A stretch of 61,863 nucleotides of DNA from Streptomyces sp. WAC05374 (GCF_004353505.1 NZ_SMNQ01000029.1:1-61863); one strand, 5' to 3'; counted from the stretch's first letter, positions 17,175-25,916 are shown. Made by a program: numbers and translations. The notes: generated from the letters alone by a model not told the origin.

Positions 17175-17981
17175 ATGCCTCCCGCCAAGAAGCGTCCGCG
17201 CGCCTACGACTCCGCCAGGACACGGGCCGCCGTGCTGGCCCAGTTCGACCACGTGCACCGGGCGGTCCTCACCCTCACGCCCGAGCAACTCGCCCTGCCG
17301 ACGCGCCTGGGCGCGTGGACGGTCCGCGAACTGACCGCGCACATCACCATGGCGGTGCGCTCCGTGATCCGGGGCGTGGCCGCGCCCGAGCCGGCCACCC
17401 GCGACCTGACCCTGCTCGAATGGCCGCTCGCCACCCGGAAGTACGCCGGTGACGTCGACCACGACACCCGGGAGATCGCCGAGGCGGCGGTCACCGGCCC
17501 GGCCTCGCTGGCCGCGCTGTACGAGGAGACCGGGCGGGGGTTCGCGAAGGCGCTCGCGGGGGCCTCGGACGAGCGGCTGATCGCCACCCGCTTCGGGGGC
17601 GTCCGCCTCGGCGACTTCCTGGTGACCCGTACCGTCGAACTGATCGTCCACACCGACGACCTGAACGCCGCGACCGGGCTCGCCGTGCCGTACGAGCGCG
17701 GGGCGCTGGCCGCCTGCACCCGGCTGCTCGCCGACGCGCTCGCGGTGAAGGCGCCGGGCGGGTCGGTGGAGGTGCGGGTGCCGCCGCACGCGGTGGTGCA
17801 GTGCGTCGAGGGGCCCCGGCACACCCGGGGCACGCCGCCGAACGTGGTGGAGACCGACCCGCTGACGTGGATCAGGCTCGCCACCGGGCGCACCGCGTGG
17901 GCCGAGGCCCTGTCCGCGGCGCACGTCCACGCGAGCGGCGAGCGGGCGGACCTCTCGCCCCACCTCCCGGTCCTCGGCTGA
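17175..17981 (+). CDS. Maleylpyruvate isomerase-family mycothiol-dependent enzyme
   Basis: The 268-residue protein has the DinB-like N-terminal domain of this actinobacterial family (VLAQFDHVHRAVLTL, then LGAWTVRELTAHITMAVRS) and the metal/mycothiol segment TRTVELIVHTDDLNAATG (~150-167). The C-terminal ~90 residues are an SCP2-like domain. Members include maleylpyruvate isomerase but most, as here, have no known substrate. ATG 17175 lies nine bases after a TAGCCT -10-like box and is probably leaderless. The frame is open upstream to 17130 but that part lacks family resemblance. Confidence 0.85.
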   Translation: MPPAKKRPRAYDSARTRAAVLAQFDHVHRAVLTLTPEQLALPTRLGAWTVRELTAHITMAVRSVIRGVAAPEPATRDLTLLEWPLATRKYAGDVDHDTREIAEAAVTGPASLAALYEETGRGFAKALAGASDERLIATRFGGVRLGDFLVTRTVELIVHTDDLNAATGLAVPYERGALAACTRLLADALAVKAPGGSVEVRVPPHAVVQCVEGPRHTRGTPPNVVETDPLTWIRLATGRTAWAEALSAAHVHASGERADLSPHLPVLG

Positions 17982-18044
17982 CCGCTCGATGCCCCGGACG
18001 GCCCGGCGGCGGAACCGGGCTCCCGTCCCGTCCGTCCCATCACC

Positions 18045-18899
18045 ATGCCGACCATGCTGAAGAAACCGCCGTACCTCCCCGGGGCCGCCGCCGCGCTCGT
18101 CCCGCTCCTCGCCCTGGGCCTCACCGCCTGCGGCACCCAGTCCGGCGACGGATCGGGCCCGGGCGACGGCAGCGGCTCCGTACGCCCCGACGTGCCGGTC
18201 ACCGGGGTGCACTGGACCGTCGAGAGCGTCACCGTCGACGGCAGGAAGACCGCCGCCCCCGCGGGCGCCCACGTCCGGATCGACCCCAAGGGCCGGGCCA
18301 TGGGCAACTTCGGCTGCAACCACTTCAACGCCCGGGCGACCGTCGACGGCGACACGGTCACCCTCAGCGACGCGGCCATGACCGAGATGGGCTGCCCCGA
18401 GCCCCTGCAGGGCTTCGAGGACGCGCTGAAGTCCACCCTGACGGGCAAGCTCAAGGCCGAACTGACCGACGGGAAGCTGACCCTGACCACTCCGGACGGT
18501 GACGCGATCCGGCTCGGCGAGCAGCCCCCGGCGCCGCTCGTCGGCACCACGTGGACGGTCGACTCCCTGGTCTCGGGCCGGGCCGCCACCTCCCTGCCGG
18601 CCGGCACGGAGGGCAAGGCGTCGTTCGTGTTCGGCAAGGACGGCTCCGTACGCGGCAACCTGGGCTGCAACCAGTTCAGCGCCCCCGTCACCACCGACGG
18701 CTCGACGCTCACCTTCGGCCGGGTCACCAGCACCCGCAAGCTGTGCCCGGGTCCCGCGATGGAGCTGGAGCGCGCCCTGCTGAACACCATGAAGGGCAAG
18801 GTCACGTACGCGATCGACCACCGCAGCCTGACGGTCACCGCCCCCGGCGGCACCGGCTTCGCGGCCGGTGCGGAAAGCGGCGGGAAGGGCGCCCGGTAG
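18045..18899 (+). CDS. META-domain lipoprotein (HslJ-like), two repeats
   Basis: The 284-residue protein has a lipoprotein signal (hydrophobic run then LTAC at ~residue 25) and is predicted to be anchored outside the membrane. Two META domains follow, each with the diagnostic core: GNFGCNHFNARATVDGD (~90) and GNLGCNQFSAPVTTDGS (~205), each also having a second Cys (EMGC, KLCPG) able to form a disulfide. META/HslJ proteins are linked to heat and drug tolerance in other bacteria. The role here is unknown. The start could be ATG 18045 or 18054. Confidence 0.88.
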   Translation: MPTMLKKPPYLPGAAAALVPLLALGLTACGTQSGDGSGPGDGSGSVRPDVPVTGVHWTVESVTVDGRKTAAPAGAHVRIDPKGRAMGNFGCNHFNARATVDGDTVTLSDAAMTEMGCPEPLQGFEDALKSTLTGKLKAELTDGKLTLTTPDGDAIRLGEQPPAPLVGTTWTVDSLVSGRAATSLPAGTEGKASFVFGKDGSVRGNLGCNQFSAPVTTDGSTLTFGRVTSTRKLCPGPAMELERALLNTMKGKVTYAIDHRSLTVTAPGGTGFAAGAESGGKGAR

Positions 18900-19099
18900 G
18901 GTCCGGCCCGGCTGCGAGGTCCGTCACACCGGGCGTGACCCGCGGCGGGCCGGGCGCCTCCGGCCGGGCACCGCCGGGGCGCCGTCCGGCCCGCTCAGCG
19001 CCTGCTCAGCCGCTGGTCAGGCGCCCCTCGGCCGGGCACATCCGGAACCGGCCGGTCCGGCACCCGTCCGCGCGGGCCCCCGATCCGCCCCGTCCCCAA

Positions 19100-19129
19100 T
19101 TCGGACCAGTGGTCGACCTCGCCTACACT
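19100..19129 (+). promoter_or_regulatory. Leaderless purF promoter
   Basis: TTCGGA (-35) and TACACT (-10) are 18 bp apart, and the purF GTG lies seven bases past the -10 with no Shine-Dalgarno sequence. The 200 bp before it, after the META-lipoprotein gene, are GC-rich without a visible gene. Confidence 0.55.
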
Positions 19130-19136
19130 CGGTGGC

Positions 19137-20663
19137 GTGCCACGTGGTGACGGTCGACTCAATCACGATCTGCTTCCCGGCGAGAAGGGCCCCCAGGACG
19201 CTTGCGGCGTCTTCGGTGTCTGGGCTCCGGGTGAAGAGGTCGCAAAGCTCACGTACTTCGGGCTCTACGCCCTCCAGCATCGGGGTCAGGAATCCGCGGG
19301 AATCGCGGTCAGCAACGGCTCCCAGATCCTCGTCTTCAAGGACATGGGCCTCGTTTCCCAGGTCTTCGACGAGACCTCTCTCGGTTCCCTCCAGGGTCAC
19401 ATCGCGGTCGGTCACGCCCGCTACTCGACCACCGGCGCCTCCGTGTGGGAGAACGCGCAGCCGACCTTCCGGGCCACCGCCCACGGCTCCATCGCGCTCG
19501 GCCACAACGGCAACCTGGTCAACACGGCCCAGCTCGCCGAGATGGTCGCCGACCTGCCCAAGAAGGACGGCCGCGCCACGCAGGTGGCGGCCACCAACGA
19601 CACCGACCTCGTCACCGCGCTGCTCGCGGGCCAGGTCGACGACGACGGCAAGCCGCTGACCATCGAGGAGGCGGCCGCCAAGGTCCTCCCCGAGGTCCGG
19701 GGCGCCTTCTCCCTCGTCTTCATGGACGAGCACACCCTCTACGCCGCCCGCGACCCGCAGGGCATCCGCCCGCTGGTCCTCGGCCGCCTGGAGCGCGGCT
19801 GGGTCGTCGCCTCCGAGTCCGCCGCCCTCGACATCTGCGGTGCCGCCTACGTCCGTGAGGTCGAGCCGGGCGAGATGATCGCGATCGACGAGAACGGCAT
19901 CCGCACCTCGCGATTCGCGGAAGCGAAGCCCAAGGGCTGTGTCTTCGAGTACGTCTACCTGGCGCGCCCCGACACCGACATCGCCGGCCGGAACGTGTAC
20001 CTCTCCCGGGTGGAGATGGGCCGGAAACTGGCCAAGGAAGCCCCCGTCGAGGCCGACCTCGTCATAGCGACGCCCGAGTCCGGCACCCCCGCCGCGATCG
20101 GCTACGCCGAGGCCAGCGGCATCCCGTTCGGCGCGGGCCTGGTGAAGAACGCGTACGTCGGCCGGACCTTCATCCAGCCGTCCCAGACCATCCGCCAGCT
20201 CGGCATCCGGCTGAAGCTGAACCCGCTGAAGGAAGTCATCAAGGGCAAGCGCCTGGTGGTCGTGGACGACTCGATCGTCCGCGGCAACACCCAGCGCGCG
20301 CTGGTCCGGATGCTCCGCGAGGCCGGGGCCGCCGAGGTCCACATCCGGATCTCCTCCCCGCCCGTGAAGTGGCCGTGCTTCTTCGGCATCGACTTCGCCA
20401 CCCGCGCGGAGCTGATCGCCAACGGCATGACGGTCGAGGAGATCGGCAAGTCCCTCGGCGCCGACTCCCTCTCGTACATCTCCATCGACGGCATGATCGA
20501 GGCCACCACCATCGACAAGCAGAAGCTCTGCCGCGCCTGCTTCGACGGTGAGTACCCGATGGAACTGCCGGACCCCGAGCTGCTCGGCAAGCAGCTCCTG
20601 GAGACCGAGCTGGCCGCCGGACCGGCCGCCACGGCCGCGGCCGACGCCCTCCGTCGCCCGTAG
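19137..20663 (+). CDS. purF: Amidophosphoribosyltransferase
   Basis: PurF makes phosphoribosylamine from PRPP and glutamine, the committed step of purine synthesis. In the 508-residue protein the Ntn nucleophile is Cys23 in DACGVFGVW, so a 22-residue propeptide should be removed. The PRPP loop is LVVVDDSIVRGNTQRALV (~375). Cysteines in KWPCFFGIDF and KLCRACFDGEYP fit the [4Fe-4S]-containing Bacillus-type enzyme. GTG start 19137 is leaderless. purM follows 45 bp later and is likely co-transcribed. Confidence 0.97.
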   Translation: MPRGDGRLNHDLLPGEKGPQDACGVFGVWAPGEEVAKLTYFGLYALQHRGQESAGIAVSNGSQILVFKDMGLVSQVFDETSLGSLQGHIAVGHARYSTTGASVWENAQPTFRATAHGSIALGHNGNLVNTAQLAEMVADLPKKDGRATQVAATNDTDLVTALLAGQVDDDGKPLTIEEAAAKVLPEVRGAFSLVFMDEHTLYAARDPQGIRPLVLGRLERGWVVASESAALDICGAAYVREVEPGEMIAIDENGIRTSRFAEAKPKGCVFEYVYLARPDTDIAGRNVYLSRVEMGRKLAKEAPVEADLVIATPESGTPAAIGYAEASGIPFGAGLVKNAYVGRTFIQPSQTIRQLGIRLKLNPLKEVIKGKRLVVVDDSIVRGNTQRALVRMLREAGAAEVHIRISSPPVKWPCFFGIDFATRAELIANGMTVEEIGKSLGADSLSYISIDGMIEATTIDKQKLCRACFDGEYPMELPDPELLGKQLLETELAAGPAATAAADALRRP

Positions 20664-20708
20664 GACCACCCGCAATCCCTGCAGTACGACACGAAAGTTC
20701 TCACAGTC

Positions 20709-21782
20709 ATGTCTGAGACTGAGACCACCGGTGCCAGCTACGCAGCCGCGGGCGTCGACATCGAGGCGGGCGACCGCGCCGTCGAGCTGATGAAGGAGTG
20801 GGTGAAGAAGACCCAGCGTCCCGAGGTCCTCGGCGGCCTCGGCGGCTTCGCCGGCCTCTTCGACGCCTCCGCCCTCAAGCGCTACGAGCGCCCGCTGCTG
20901 GCCTCCGCCACCGACGGTGTCGGCACGAAGGTCGACATCGCCCGCCAGATGGGCGTCTACGACACCATCGGCCACGACCTGGTCGCCATGGTCATGGACG
21001 ACATCGTCGTCTGCGGCGCCGAGCCGCTGTTCATGACCGACTACATCTGCGTCGGCAAGGTCCACCCCGAGCGGGTGGCCGCCATCGTCAAGGGCATCGC
21101 CGAGGGCTGCGTCCTGGCCGGCTGCGCCCTGGTCGGCGGCGAGACGGCCGAGCACCCCGGTCTGCTGGGCCCGGACGACTTCGACGTCGCCGGCGCCGGT
21201 ACGGGCGTGGTCGAGGCCGACCGGCTGCTGGGCGCCGATCGCATCCGTACGGGTGACGCGGTCATCGCCATGGCCTCCTCGGGCCTTCACTCCAACGGGT
21301 ACTCGCTCGTGCGCCATGTGCTGTTCGACCGGGCCGGCATGCGCCTGGACCAGCAGGTGGAGGAGTTCGGCCGCACCCTCGGCGAGGAGCTGCTGGAGCC
21401 CACCAAGATCTACTCGCTGGACTGCCTGGCGCTCACCCGCACCACCGATGTGCACGCCTTCAGCCACATCACCGGCGGCGGCCTCGCCGCGAACCTCGCC
21501 CGGGTGATCCCGGACGGGCTGCACGCCACGGTCGACCGGTCGACCTGGGTGCCCGGTGCGGTGTTCGACCTGGTCGGCACGGCCGGCCGGGTGGAGCGCC
21601 TGGAGCTGGAGAAGACGCTGAACATGGGCGTCGGCATGATGGCCGTCGTCCCCGCCGAGTCGGTCGAGGTGGCGCTGGCCACGCTGGCGGACCGGGGCGT
21701 CGACGCCTGGGTCGCCGGTGAGATCACCGAGCGCGGCGAGCACACCACGGGCGCGACCCTGACCGGGGACTACGCGAGCTGA
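20709..21782 (+). CDS. purM: Phosphoribosylformylglycinamidine cyclo-ligase (AIR synthetase)
   Basis: PurM closes the imidazole ring of FGAM using ATP. The 357-residue protein has SYAAAGVDIEAGDRAVELMK at the N-terminus, ATDGVGTKVDIARQMG (~65), the nucleotide-loop region GGETAEHPG (~140) and ASSGLHSNGYSLVR (~185). Length is typical. It lies 45 bp after purF and ends at a hairpin terminator. Confidence 0.97.
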   Translation: MSETETTGASYAAAGVDIEAGDRAVELMKEWVKKTQRPEVLGGLGGFAGLFDASALKRYERPLLASATDGVGTKVDIARQMGVYDTIGHDLVAMVMDDIVVCGAEPLFMTDYICVGKVHPERVAAIVKGIAEGCVLAGCALVGGETAEHPGLLGPDDFDVAGAGTGVVEADRLLGADRIRTGDAVIAMASSGLHSNGYSLVRHVLFDRAGMRLDQQVEEFGRTLGEELLEPTKIYSLDCLALTRTTDVHAFSHITGGGLAANLARVIPDGLHATVDRSTWVPGAVFDLVGTAGRVERLELEKTLNMGVGMMAVVPAESVEVALATLADRGVDAWVAGEITERGEHTTGATLTGDYAS

Positions 21783-21793
21783 GCAGCACAGAA

Positions 21794-21822
21794 CCCGGTC
21801 CGGGGCGGGGCCCCGGACCGGG
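21794..21822. terminator. Hairpin terminator between purM and the DUF3073 gene
   Basis: Perfect 12-base arms CCCGGTCCGGGG and CCCCGGACCGGG around a five-base loop lie between convergent genes. No T-run is present, as is usual in Streptomyces. Confidence 0.75.
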
Positions 21823-21840
21823 CTCGAGTGAATTCAGGCG

Positions 21841-22101
21841 TCAAGCACCACGGCGCTGTGACGACGGACCGGACTCCTCGTCCTCGTCATCATCGTCGTT
21901 GTACAGCTCCGCGTAGCGGGCGTACGGGTCGTCTTCCTCGTCGTCGTCCTCGAACGGCTCGCCATTCGGCGGCTGCGAGAGCGGTTGCGGAGTAGAAGCG
22001 CCCAGCTCGCTGGCCAGACGCGACAGGTCAGTCCCGCCGCTGTTGTACTTCAGCTGGCGGGCGACCTTCGTCTGCTTGGCCTTGGCCCGGCCGCGCCCCA
22101 T
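21841..22101 (-). CDS. DUF3073 family protein
   Basis: The 86-residue protein starts MGRGRAKAKQTKVARQLKYNSGGTDL, a basic block shared by actinobacterial DUF3073 proteins, and ends in a strongly acidic stretch (EDDDEEDDPYARYAELYNDDDDEDEE, in parts). The opposite charges of the two halves suggest a soluble protein that could bind nucleic acid or a basic partner. The function is not known. The purM-DUF3073 neighbourhood is conserved in Streptomyces as I recall it. The upstream 200 bp hold an ACTCTCC-gt-GGAGAG dyad and a TTAAAAT run (minus strand) that could be its promoter. Confidence 0.88.
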   Translation of the reverse strand: MGRGRAKAKQTKVARQLKYNSGGTDLSRLASELGASTPQPLSQPPNGEPFEDDDEEDDPYARYAELYNDDDDEDEESGPSSQRRGA

Positions 22102-22319
22102 GGCTCGACCCCCTCGGTGACGGGGCTCGACGGCCCCAGAGTCTTGACACGCGTTCATGATTCGGAACGGACTCTCCGTGGAGAGACCGGCCCGTAGGGC
22201 TTCAACGGTACCTGCTTCCGCGGCCATACGGTACGCCGCCCGCATGACGCGCCTCGGAGCAAGACCGACGAGGAGCCCTGTCCTCGCTGGTCAGCGCTGA
22301 TTTTAACCTCTTCTTGGCA

Positions 22320-22391
22320 GTCGACCCGCCGACCGGCGTGAGCCATGTCTCCCTCCGGGGGAAACGGGCTCACGGCGGCCGGCGGGTCGAC
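22320..22391. terminator. Long inverted repeat downstream of valine dehydrogenase
   Basis: Arms of ~25 bases (beginning GTCGACCCGCCGACCGGCG, with its near-complement ending GCCGGCGGGTCGAC) surround a ~21-base loop, 26 bases after the vdh stop. It is probably the vdh terminator, but it is longer than most in the window. Confidence 0.6.
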
Positions 22392-22416
22392 CTGTCAACC
22401 TCGGCTCACCACGGCA

Positions 22417-23499
22417 CTACCCGCGGCGCGCCTCCGCCATGCGCTGCTCGGCGATCCGGTCGGCCGCGGCGGCCGGCGGAATCCCGTCTTCCTTCGCACG
22501 TGCGAATATCGCCAGCGTGGTGTCGAAGATCTTCGCGGCCTTGGCCTTGCACCGGTCGAAGTCGAACCCGTGCAGCTCGTCGGCCACCTGGATCACACCG
22601 CCGGCGTTGACGACGTAGTCGGGCGCGTAGAGGATGCCGCGGTCCGCGATGTCCTTCTCGACGCCCGGGTGCGCGAGCTGGTTGTTGGCCGCGCCGCACA
22701 CCACCTTCGCCGTCAGCACGGGCACGGTGTCGTCGTTCAGCGCCCCGCCGAGGGCACAGGGGGCGTAGACGTCCAGGCCCTCGGTGCGGATCAGCGCGTC
22801 GGTGTCCGCCACCACCGTGACCTGCGGGAACTTGTCGGTGATCCGGCGCACCGACTCCTCGCGCACATCCGTGATGACGACCTCGGCGCCGTCCTCGAGC
22901 AGGTGCTCCACCAGGTAGTGGCCGACCTTGCCCACGCCCGCGACGCCGACCTTGCGGCCGCGCAGCGTCGGATCGCCCCAGGCGTGCTGGGCGGAGGCCC
23001 GCATGCCCTGGAAGACGCCGTAGGCGGTGAGGACGGAGGAGTCGCCGGCGCCGCCGTTCTCGGGGGAGCGGCCGGTGGTCCAGCGGTTCTCCCGGGCGAC
23101 GACGTCCATGTCGGCGACATAGGTGCCGACGTCGCAGGCCGTCACGTACCGGCCGCCGAGGGAGGCCACGAAGCGGCCGTAGGCCAGCAGCAGTTCCTCG
23201 GTCTTGATCAGCTCCGGGTCACCGATGATCACGGCCTTGCCGCCACCGTGCTCCAGACCGGCCATGGCGTTCTTGTACGACATGCCCCGGGACAGGTTCA
23301 GCGCGTCGGCGACGGCGTCTTCCTCGGAGGCGTACGGGTAGAAGCGGGTACCTCCGAGGGCGGGGCCCAGGGCGGTCGAGTGGATGGCGATGACGGCCTT
23401 GAGGCCGGAGGCGCGGTCCTGGCACAGCACCACTTGTTCGTGGCCCCCCTGCTCCGATCGGAACAGGGTGTGCAGGACGCCGTCGGTCACATCGGTCAC
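22417..23499 (-). CDS. vdh: Valine dehydrogenase (Glu/Leu/Phe/Val dehydrogenase family)
   Basis: The enzyme oxidatively deaminates valine and related amino acids with NAD+, supplying branched-chain 2-oxoacids. The 360-residue protein matches what I remember of the S. coelicolor enzyme closely: LHTLFRSEQGGHEQVVLCQDR at the start, catalytic-lysine region MAGLEHGGGKAVIIGDPE (~85-100), and Rossmann motif VGVAGVGKVGHYLVEHLL (~175-192). GTG 23499 (MTDVTDGVLHTLF) is chosen by family length. The frame is open 23 codons further upstream without similarity. It is transcribed away from the next gene, with a CTAC-ctgcgc-GTAG dyad (23580-23593) between them. Confidence 0.95.
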   Translation of the reverse strand: MTDVTDGVLHTLFRSEQGGHEQVVLCQDRASGLKAVIAIHSTALGPALGGTRFYPYASEEDAVADALNLSRGMSYKNAMAGLEHGGGKAVIIGDPELIKTEELLLAYGRFVASLGGRYVTACDVGTYVADMDVVARENRWTTGRSPENGGAGDSSVLTAYGVFQGMRASAQHAWGDPTLRGRKVGVAGVGKVGHYLVEHLLEDGAEVVITDVREESVRRITDKFPQVTVVADTDALIRTEGLDVYAPCALGGALNDDTVPVLTAKVVCGAANNQLAHPGVEKDIADRGILYAPDYVVNAGGVIQVADELHGFDFDRCKAKAAKIFDTTLAIFARAKEDGIPPAAAADRIAEQRMAEARRG

Positions 23500-23653
23500 G
23501 GTGGTGACTCCCAAGTACGAAGCGGCGGATGAGGCCCTCCTGCGGGTGGGGGAGGACCTTGACGGCAAGAGGGTAAGTCCTACCTGCGCGTAGATGAGAG
23601 CCAGTGCCGCGGATCACCCCCTCGCGGAGTACGGGCGTGGAAGGATTCGTGAC

Positions 23654-24499
23654 ATGTCAGCCGTCCCCCCGGTCCTCGTCCCCTACGCCTCGTACCTGCG
23701 CGTGTACGAGCCGCTGGCGGCGTTCCCCGAGCCGGAGCGCGGCCACTGGGCCCGGTACGCGCGCCGGGGCACCGCTCCGGGCGCCCAGGAGGAGCTGCGC
23801 CGCTCGCTCGTGGGGCTGCTGGCCACGCCGCCGGTCGCGGTGCCCGCGCAGGAGAGCGCGGACGCCTTCGTGGCGGAGGTGGACGGGGTGGTGTGCGTGT
23901 GCCCCTGGCGGACGCGGCTGCGCGGCTGGCTGGCGCTGGAGGAGCTGGCGGGCACGCTGCCGCCGGCGGTCCTGGACGCCGCGCTGCCGCCGCTGGTGCG
24001 GGAGCAGGCGCAGGCGGACTACGAGCGGTGGCGGGAGCGGAACCCGGACGCGCGGCCGTGGATCCGCTCGGCGGTGTGGCAGGTGCCTGTGCGGTGGTTC
24101 GCGCTGTTCTCCGACGACGAGCGGGAGTTCGTCGCGGGCGGCGGCCCGGGCAAGGCGCCGGTGCTGCGGTACCGGACGCCCATGGTGCAGGCCCGGCGGC
24201 GGGTGGCGCGGGCGCTGAAGACGCTGCGCGAGTCGATCGACGAGGGGCCGCTGACCGAGGGCCTGGTGGACGTGGGGCGCTGGCTGGAGGAGTTCCACCC
24301 GCGCTCGCTGGTCGAGCTGGACTACGGGGGGCTGGTGCACGCCCTGCCGGAGGAGTCGCTCGCCGAGGACCGGTCGGCGGCGGACGTGGCGGCCGGGATG
24401 GCGGCGCTGCGGGCGGGTGACGGCGAGGCGGCGGGTGCGGCGTACGAGCGGCTGACCGAGCGGTGGCGCGCGGTGCGCGACCGGCAGCACGCCAACTGA
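23654..24499 (+). CDS. Conserved hypothetical protein between vdh and bldC
   Basis: The 281-residue soluble protein has no motif that I can name. It is rich in Trp and Arg, with PYASYLRVYEPLAAFPEPERGHWARYA at the N-terminus and long amphipathic helices such as RYRTPMVQARRRVARALKTLRESIDEGPLTEGL. No signal peptide or membrane segment is seen. ATG 23654 follows GGAAGGATTCGTGAC. An in-frame ATG at 23594 lacks such a site. A gene at this place is also present beside bldC in S. coelicolor. Function unknown. Confidence 0.8.
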   Translation: MSAVPPVLVPYASYLRVYEPLAAFPEPERGHWARYARRGTAPGAQEELRRSLVGLLATPPVAVPAQESADAFVAEVDGVVCVCPWRTRLRGWLALEELAGTLPPAVLDAALPPLVREQAQADYERWRERNPDARPWIRSAVWQVPVRWFALFSDDEREFVAGGGPGKAPVLRYRTPMVQARRRVARALKTLRESIDEGPLTEGLVDVGRWLEEFHPRSLVELDYGGLVHALPEESLAEDRSAADVAAGMAALRAGDGEAAGAAYERLTERWRAVRDRQHAN

Positions 24500-25056
24500 C
24501 ATGATGATCTTGGTCTGAGCGGGCCCGCCGAACTCGACGGATTCCGCCATGGACCTGGCGGCCGTTCTCCCGGATGATCTCGCTCCGGGGACCTTCGGGT
24601 GCAGCCGGTGGGGCCCTTGGTCCCGATCCGGGCCTTTGTGTCAAGCGTGACGGATAGCACTAACAGGGCTCTTGCGCCCATCGCCCGACCTCATGCCAAA
24701 ATAGGACAAGGAGTCCGGGGAGGGCTCCTTCCGTCCAAGTATGGGCGGAAGGCTCAGCATTGCACGCTATGGGGGGTCCTGTTGACTCCTGATCGCTCTG
24801 TGACTGATCGTCACTGTGACGTGACTGTCCGTTATGGCATGAACCATCGGCTTCCGCCGCTGATGAACACCTGAGAGGGCAATTCCATCGGTTTGGCCGA
24901 ACGTGGCTGGACAGATGGTGTAGTTGTAGTGCCGAGGACAAGCCGTTCGTCCTATAACCGACTCGGCTCGCGTCCGCCATTTCGGGCAACGCGGGTCAAG
25001 GTGCAGAATTTAGAGGAAAGAACCGAGAAGGTTCGGTTCTCCCGAGGAGGCCGCTC
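24500..25056 (+). promoter_or_regulatory. 550-bp region upstream of bldC
   Basis: No convincing gene is present. The stretch is less GC-rich than its surroundings. It holds a 10-bp hairpin CCTTCCGTCC/GGGCGGAAGG (24727-24752), a GTCACTGTGAC palindrome next to further GTGAC half-sites (~24805-24830), a TATAAC -10-like box (24953-24958), and an AGAACCGA/TCGGTTCT hairpin (~25019-25043) just before the bldC ribosome-binding site GAGGAGG. This is the place for bldC's promoter and control elements. The promoter assignment is tentative. Confidence 0.5.
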
Positions 25057-25263
25057 ATGACCGCTCGCACCCCTGATGCCGAGCCGCTGCTGACCCCCGC
25101 TGAGGTTGCCACGATGTTCCGCGTGGACCCGAAGACGGTGACCCGCTGGGCAAAGGCGGGCAAGCTCACGTCCATCCGCACCCTTGGTGGACACCGCCGG
25201 TACCGCGAGGCAGAGGTCCGCGCCCTGCTCGCGGGTATCCCGCAGCAGCGCAGCGAGGCCTGA
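25057..25263 (+). CDS. bldC: Developmental transcriptional regulator BldC (MerR-like)
   Basis: The 68-residue protein is a single winged-helix DNA-binding domain of MerR type without an effector domain: LLTPAEVATMFRVDPKTVTRWAKAGKL (helix-turn-helix, ~11-37), then SIRTLGGHRRYREAEVRALLAG (wing, ~38-59). Sequence and length agree with S. coelicolor BldC (SCO4091), which binds cooperatively to direct repeats and delays entry into development. It has its own long upstream region and a strong terminator, so is monocistronic. A GAGGAGG site precedes the ATG. Confidence 0.98.
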   Translation: MTARTPDAEPLLTPAEVATMFRVDPKTVTRWAKAGKLTSIRTLGGHRRYREAEVRALLAGIPQQRSEA

Positions 25264-25359
25264 ACACCCCGCTGAACAGGGCATTTCCGGGTCCCCCAAC
25301 CCGGTTCGCCCACCCATAGCTCCACCGACGCGAGCCCGCCCCAACGGGCCTTCGTCATC

Positions 25360-25398
25360 GATCGCGCTGGACTCCGCCGGGTCCAGCGCGATCTTTTT
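25360..25398 (+). terminator. Intrinsic terminator of bldC
   Basis: The arms GATCGCGCTGGAC and GTCCAGCGCGATC flank an eight-base loop and are followed by TTTTT. This is the most classical Rho-independent terminator in the window. Confidence 0.92.
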
Positions 25399-25562
25399 GT
25401 GCCCCGGGGGCCGGCCGGTGCCCGGCCTCCGCACGCCCCGCGCCCCGCTTCGGGGGAGCGCACGGCGGAGCCTCCGGGGAGGTGCAATTGCACATATTAA
25501 ATCGGCCCGTTGTAGGGAGGGGGTAAGTTGAGCGGTTTTCAAAAGAGGTTTCGTGACTCGCG

Positions 25563-25787
25563 TCACACTGTTCCCGTGTCGTCCTCCGGGTCCGGCGGGC
25601 GCTCCTCGGCCCCGTTCCCGTCGCTCTCCGGCTCCTCCTGGACCGGGTCGGGGTACTCCATGGCCAGCCTCAGCAGGCGGTGGCAGATGGGGCAGTGGCG
25701 CGTGACGTGGCGGTAGCCGGAGGCGGCCGCCAGGTGGGCGCGGAGCAGTGCGCGAGTCTCGTGCCTGGCTGTGGATGCCGCCGCCAT
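25563..25787 (-). CDS. Small DUF6274-like protein with a CPIC motif
   Basis: This 74-residue Streptomyces protein begins MAAASTARHETRALLRAHLAAA and contains RHVTRHCPICHRLLRLAM (~25-45), where His and two Cys could bind a metal. The tail is acidic and Pro-rich. I recall this pattern as DUF6274. The function is unknown. ATG 25787 is chosen because GGGAGG lies eight bases upstream, whereas GTG 25796 directly abuts it. It faces the bldC terminator, with ~165 bp between. Confidence 0.75.
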   Translation of the reverse strand: MAAASTARHETRALLRAHLAAASGYRHVTRHCPICHRLLRLAMEYPDPVQEEPESDGNGAEERPPDPEDDTGTV

Positions 25788-25866
25788 GCGCGTCACCTCC
25801 CGTGAAGGGCCCCCGATCCCCTGTTGCTTGGGTACCGGTGGCAGATGACGGCGTCAAGACGCAGCG

Positions 25867-25904
25867 CAGAAGGGCCCGCATCCTGGGGGATGCGGGCCCT
25901 TCTG
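25867..25904 (-). terminator. Hairpin terminator downstream of tRNA-Asp
   Basis: A 17-base stem (CAGAAGGGCCCGCATCC with its complement) around a 4-base loop lies 12 bases past the 3' end of the minus-strand tRNA. Confidence 0.85.
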
Positions 25905-25916
25905 TACCTCTTGCTG

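Noticed and set aside
19017..21743. Minus-strand open frame of 908 codons over purF-purM
   Set aside because: Shadow frame. Both plus-strand genes are certain.
24599..24874. 91-codon frame upstream of bldC
   Set aside because: No ribosome-binding site, normal Streptomyces codon bias is absent, and the DNA is better explained as regulatory.
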